From assembly GCA_017478245.1 (NCBI GenBank), contig JAFVDW010000117.1, positions 1-58,038 of the forward strand: a stretch of 58,038 nucleotides of DNA, in the 5' to 3' direction. Shown in pieces: positions 54,521 to 58,038 of the stretch. The position numbers and the translations under genes are program-made. A model generated the notes under the pieces. That model had not been told where the DNA came from. It worked only from the letters and a program-made list of their open reading frames with translations, and did no database searches. Source of the stretch: Lachnospiraceae bacterium (lineage in GTDB: Bacteria; Bacillota; Clostridia; Lachnospirales; Lachnospiraceae). Each line of letters begins with the position of its first letter. The stretch's first letter is position 1.

Positions 54521-55072
54521 CTACCAGCTCTTGATAAATGTGTCTATATAGTTGTCAAGACATTTCTTAATGACTTCGATTGCCTCTTCGCGGTTCCCCT
54601 GCTCATTGACAGCCGTTGTCTTGTTCTCCAATGCCTTGTACACGGTGAAAAAATGCTCCATCTCCGCCACCACATGAGGCGGCAGTTCACCGATATCATG
54701 ATAGCAATTATAATTCGGATCATTGAAGGGTACTGCGATAATCTTCTCATCATTCTTGCCATTGTCCAACATGGAAATTACGCCGATGGGATAAGCACGC
54801 ACCAACGTCATAGGCTGAACCGGCTCCGAGCACAGAAGCAGCACATCCAACGGATCACCATCATCACCGTAGGTACGGGGGATAAATCCGTAATTTGCCG
54901 GATAGTGGGTAGAAGTATGTAAGATTCTATCCAGAATCAAAAGCCCCGTCTCCTTGTCCAATTCATATTTATTCTTGCTGCCCTTGGAAATTTCAATTAC
55001 GCAGATGAAATCATCCGGGGTCACTCTCTGTGTGTCCATACTGTGCCAAATACTTCCGTTTACATGCTTCAT
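54521..55072 (-). CDS. ppa: inorganic pyrophosphatase, family I
   Basis: Hydrolyses pyrophosphate. The 183 residues contain the soluble family I pattern with the metal-binding DGDPLDVLLL, NYGFIPRTYGDDGDP and YNCYHDIGELPPH. I start at the ATG at 55070-55072 (MKHVNGSIWHS), six bases after GGAACGGAGG. It is the first gene of a leftward run with the hydrogenase-like gene, gltX and the helicase gene. Confidence 0.95.
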   Translation of the reverse strand: MKHVNGSIWHSMDTQRVTPDDFICVIEISKGSKNKYELDKETGLLILDRILHTSTHYPANYGFIPRTYGDDGDPLDVLLLCSEPVQPMTLVRAYPIGVISMLDNGKNDEKIIAVPFNDPNYNCYHDIGELPPHVVAEMEHFFTVYKALENKTTAVNEQGNREEAIEVIKKCLDNYIDTFIKSW

Positions 55073-55196
55073 AGCCATCCTCCGTTCCTGCACCTGTTTC
55101 ATGCAACTTTACTTCTTTCATCATAGCACATTTTGCCTCAATATTGTAGGGGCATTTTGTTTCTTCTTGTATTTATAGTAATATACTCTATCCTTT

Positions 55197-56444
55197 TTAG
55201 TCTCTCACTTGACCATTCCCGCGAATGGTATACTTGTAGGATGTAAGCTCTTTTAAGCCCATAGGTCCTCTCGCATGAAGCTTCTGTGTGCTGATCCCAA
55301 TCTCCGCTCCAAAGCCGAATTCAAAGCCGTCCGTGAAACGTGTGGACGCATTGACATAGACACAGGCTGCGTCTACTTCATTTAAAAATTTCTCTGCTGC
55401 CCCATCATCTCCGGTAACAATACATTCCGAATGCTTCGTATTATAACGATTGATATGAGCGATGGCTTCCTCTACATTCTCCACGGTCTTCATGGAAATG
55501 ATATAATCCAGATATTCCGTCCCGAAATCCTCCTCTGTAGCAGGGATACTGTCCGGAATAAACTCTGCCGCATCTGCATCTGCCCGCATCTCCACATTCT
55601 TGCTGCGCAGGGCTTCTGCCAGCTTGGGAAGGAGCGTCTCTCTCACATCCTTGTGGATTACCAGGGATTCGCAGGCATTGCACACACCAATCCTCTGGGT
55701 CTTGGCATTCATAATAATGGCAATCGCCTTCTCAATATCTGCAGAGGCATCCACATATACATGACAATTTCCTGTTCCGGTCTCGATGACAGGAATGGTA
55801 CTGTTCTCCACCACACTTCGGATGAGCCCTGCACCGCCTCTGGGTATCAGCAGATCCACATACCTGTTCAGCTTCATAAAGGCTGTGGTGACTGCCCTGT
55901 CCGTATCCTCAATCAACTGCAAGGCATCCTCTGTCACACCCGACCGTGACAATGCCTCTCTCAACACCTTCACAATGGCAATATTAGAGCGGAGCGCATC
56001 ACTGCCACCCTTTAAGATCACTGCATTGCCTGTCTTGAAGCAAAGACCGAAGGCATCCGCCGTCACATTGGGTCGGGACTCATAGATGATGCCGATCACG
56101 CCGATGGGCACACGTCTCTTCTCAATCTGCAAGCCGTTGGGACGCTCAAAACGCTCCATGATCTCCCCGATGGGGTCCGGCAATTCCACAATCTGCCGCA
56201 GTCCCTCTGCCATGGAGGCAATGCGCTCCTTCGTCAGACGCAGACGATCCAAGAGTCCCACAGGCATGCCGTTTGCTTCTCCCTTTTTAATATCCTTCGC
56301 ATTTTCCTCTAAGATATAAGTCTGGTTGGCAAGCAACGCCTCCGCCGCCTGCTCCAACGCAGTATTTTTCTCAGCAACCTGCAATTTCTGTAACGCGTAT
56401 TTTGCCGCTACCGCCTTTTCTCCCATCCCATGTAAATCTGTCAT
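55197..56444 (-). CDS. proA: gamma-glutamyl phosphate reductase
   Basis: Reduces gamma-glutamyl phosphate to glutamate semialdehyde in proline synthesis, using NADPH. The 415 residues carry the catalytic Cys in [33 protein letters not shown] and the C-terminal [34 protein letters not shown] start at the ATG at 56442-56444 after GAAGGGAG. It is separated from proB by the cyclo-ligase and DUF896 genes, all in one direction. Confidence 0.97.
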   Translation of the reverse strand: MTDLHGMGEKAVAAKYALQKLQVAEKNTALEQAAEALLANQTYILEENAKDIKKGEANGMPVGLLDRLRLTKERIASMAEGLRQIVELPDPIGEIMERFERPNGLQIEKRRVPIGVIGIIYESRPNVTADAFGLCFKTGNAVILKGGSDALRSNIAIVKVLREALSRSGVTEDALQLIEDTDRAVTTAFMKLNRYVDLLIPRGGAGLIRSVVENSTIPVIETGTGNCHVYVDASADIEKAIAIIMNAKTQRIGVCNACESLVIHKDVRETLLPKLAEALRSKNVEMRADADAAEFIPDSIPATEEDFGTEYLDYIISMKTVENVEEAIAHINRYNTKHSECIVTGDDGAAEKFLNEVDAACVYVNASTRFTDGFEFGFGAEIGISTQKLHARGPMGLKELTSYKYTIRGNGQVRD

Positions 56445-56493
56445 ATTCTGTCTCCCTTCTGTCTCACAAGCCATCACAGTTCATCATTTTCTC

Positions 56494-57069
56494 TCACAGA
56501 CATAGTATCTGACAGGGCTTCACATCCCATGCTCCAACCGGTACCCATTCTACCATCTGACAGGCAAAGCCGACGGCAATCGTCCGCAATGTCAAAGCTT
56601 CCTTATCCATCAGAAACTTGTCATAAAAGCCACCGCCATAGCCCATGCGATTATGCTCCCTGTCGAAGGCAACCCCCGGCATCAACATCAGGGTCTTGGG
56701 CACCAATTCTTCCCTGTAGACAAAGCGTTCTGTATCACCTGCCGGTTCCAGAATACCCTTAAAGCCCTCCTGTAGCTCTCCCATGCTTTCTATGCGGTAA
56801 AAGTGCATCTCCTTCCGGCAGACGCCATCCTTTTCAATCCTGGGGACATAGACCTGCTTTCCCGCATGGAGTGCTCCTGTGAGTATCTCTTTTGTATCAA
56901 TCTCACTTCCGTAGCTTACAAAGCCCAATAAAATGTCCGATTCATCATACCATGGATGTCCCAGAATACGCTCTGTCAAAAGCAGTGAAGCCTCCTCCCG
57001 TTCTGTTTCAGAAAGAGCATCTCTTGCCTGCAGTATTTGTCTTCGCAATTCCTTTTTTACCTCTTGCAT
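56494..57069 (-). CDS. 5-formyltetrahydrofolate cyclo-ligase
   Basis: Converts 5-formyl-THF to 5,10-methenyl-THF with ATP. The 191 residues include the N-terminal KKELRRQILQARDALS, PGVAFDREHNRMGYGGGFYDKFL and a C-terminal VGFACQMVEWVPVGAWDV. Length is normal. It is inserted between DUF896 and proA, with GAGGATGGA before the ATG. Confidence 0.95.
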   Translation of the reverse strand: MQEVKKELRRQILQARDALSETEREEASLLLTERILGHPWYDESDILLGFVSYGSEIDTKEILTGALHAGKQVYVPRIEKDGVCRKEMHFYRIESMGELQEGFKGILEPAGDTERFVYREELVPKTLMLMPGVAFDREHNRMGYGGGFYDKFLMDKEALTLRTIAVGFACQMVEWVPVGAWDVKPCQILCL

Positions 57070-57131
57070 TCCATCCTCATATCAGCATCTGTTTTCTTTT
57101 TTATCTGTTTTGATATCTTATTTCGTCTGTA

Positions 57132-57347
57132 CTATTTCCTGCCGAATTTCTTCCCAAGATTTTCAATCGTACCATCTGGATTTTCGATATCAATATTGTC
57201 CAACTGGCTTCTTAAGTTGGCACGCACACTTGCCACATACTCCGCGCGCAAACGTTTCTGCTCTGCAAGCTCCTCCTCACTCAACCCCTCCGCCTGGGAT
57301 TTATGATACAGCTCATTAATTCTGGCGATTCTATCCTCCATGTTCAT
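57132..57347 (-). CDS. DUF896 family small protein
   Basis: A 71-residue basic helical protein of the DUF896/YnzC type (IARINELYHKSQAEGLSEEELAEQKRLRAEYV). Function is unknown; some relatives are linked to SOS or stress. GAGGAGAG precedes the start. It is between proB and the cyclo-ligase gene. Confidence 0.93.
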   Translation of the reverse strand: MNMEDRIARINELYHKSQAEGLSEEELAEQKRLRAEYVASVRANLRSQLDNIDIENPDGTIENLGKKFGRK

Positions 57348-57387
57348 GTCACGTTCTCTCCTCTATTCAAATCAAAACAGCTTCACC

Positions 57388-58038
57388 TTATTTATGTAGA
57401 CCATCCACGAACAACGGCAGATCAAAGTTCTTATCCTTATGTCCCACAAACAACGTACCCACATTCCTGCCTTCCATAATACGATGCAATACGCCGATAT
57501 CCTTACTGTTGGCGATTACCATATCCGCACCGGATCTGGTGGCAATCTGAGCGGCGGTCAGCTTGGTATTCATTCCGCCGGTTCCCACGCTGCTGCCGGT
57601 GCTTTCTTTTCCCATGGTAAGCAGCTCCTCTGTCAACTCATCCACCTGCTCAATGAACCTTGCATCGGGATTCTGCCGGGGATCATCTGTATAAAGACCG
57701 TCAATATCCGACAACAGAATCAACAGATCCGCATCAATCATGGCAGCTACAATCGCCGACAACGTATCATTATCACCAAATTCAATCTCATAGGTAGTGA
57801 CGGTATCATTCTCATTGACAATGGGAATCACTCCCATATGCAACAATTCCGAAAAAGTATTGTGGGCATTGTAGCGGTTCAGATCATCAGAGATAGTATT
57901 TTTAGTCATCAGAATCTGTGCTGCCACATGATTATATTCTGCAAAAAGCTTTTGATAGGTCATCATCAATCTTGCCTGTCCGATAGCAGAACACGCCTGT
58001 TTCACAGCCATCTCCTCCGCAGCAGTGCGCTTCACGTC
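57388..58038 (-). CDS. proB: glutamate 5-kinase (5' end outside window)
   Basis: First step of proline synthesis: phosphorylates glutamate. About 216 C-terminal codons are visible, open to the right edge. The kinase motifs PIVNENDTVTTYEIEFGDND, LLSDIDGLYTDDPR and GTGGMNTKLTAAQIA are intact. The frame ends shortly after GTLFVGHKDKN, so the C-terminal PUA domain found in Escherichia coli ProB is absent, as in several Firmicutes. It starts the proB-DUF896-cyclo-ligase-proA run. Confidence 0.95.
   Translation of the reverse strand, partial: DVKRTAAEEMAVKQACSAIGQARLMMTYQKLFAEYNHVAAQILMTKNTISDDLNRYNAHNTFSELLHMGVIPIVNENDTVTTYEIEFGDNDTLSAIVAAMIDADLLILLSDIDGLYTDDPRQNPDARFIEQVDELTEELLTMGKESTGSSVGTGGMNTKLTAAQIATRSGADMVIANSKDIGVLHRIMEGRNVGTLFVGHKDKNFDLPLFVDGLHK

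Overview
This 58,038-base window looks like ordinary chromosome from a low-to-moderate GC anaerobic Firmicute, most likely a gut Lachnospiraceae. That placement is inferred from strong purine-rich ribosome binding sites, vegetative TTGnnn-17-TATAAT promoters, no encoded CCA on the tRNA, a vanY-like/tgt/yajC/leuB/ilvD/ilvB gene order, a GGGtGRT protein beside a NifU-like scaffold, a group B-type [FeFe]-hydrogenase-like protein and a DUF896 protein. Almost all genes are on the minus strand. I see no rRNA, CRISPR array, insertion sequence or prophage.

Layout, left to right. 1-2.4 kb: the 5' part of a B12-dependent methionine synthase, then a plus-strand lipoprotein. 3.3-5.0 kb: a four-gene membrane cluster (zinc-ribbon/TM2, DUF4190, DUF2752, DUF4870). 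5.1-6.8 kb: NifU-like scaffold and GGGtGRT protein. 6.9-15.3 kb: a leftward run argH, asd, an EAL protein with a decayed GGDEF domain, an AAA/DUF234-type ATPase, topoisomerase III split by an in-frame TAA, and a hexapeptide-repeat protein. 15.5-17.2 kb (plus strand): an ABC ATPase/permease pair and tRNA-Thr(CGT). 17.3-21.8 kb: DUF1015, glgB with a Lys/Thr repeat tail, and mscS. 22.3-32.1 kb: M3 oligopeptidase, a membrane protein, and oppA (split by an in-frame TAG), oppB, oppC, oppD, oppF. 32.4-34.9 kb: serC and serA. 35.1-43.8 kb: D,D-carboxypeptidase, tgt, yajC, leuB, ilvD, ilvB, L,D-transpeptidase. 43.9-45.0 kb: aroC. 45.1-49.1 kb: a beta-propeller lactonase, a Cys/Gly/Arg-rich repeat protein, a DUF5662 protein and a GH13 debranching-type protein that has lost its catalytic residues. 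49.3-58.0 kb: DUF1292, then helicase, gltX, the hydrogenase-like protein, ppa, proA, 5-formyl-THF cyclo-ligase, DUF896 and the 3' part of proB.

Working together: amino-acid biosynthesis (Met, Asp family, Arg, Ser, branched-chain, aromatic, Pro) is heavily represented next to peptide uptake and hydrolysis and glycogen branching. The most unusual points are the GH13 pseudoenzyme, the two in-frame stop codons in topB and oppA, the uncharacterised GGGtGRT/NifU-like pair, the zinc-ribbon/TM2 membrane module, the basic repeat tail on GlgB, and a promoter-leader-terminator unit upstream of the M3 peptidase. Gene functions are read from sequence motifs by eye; no database search was run.
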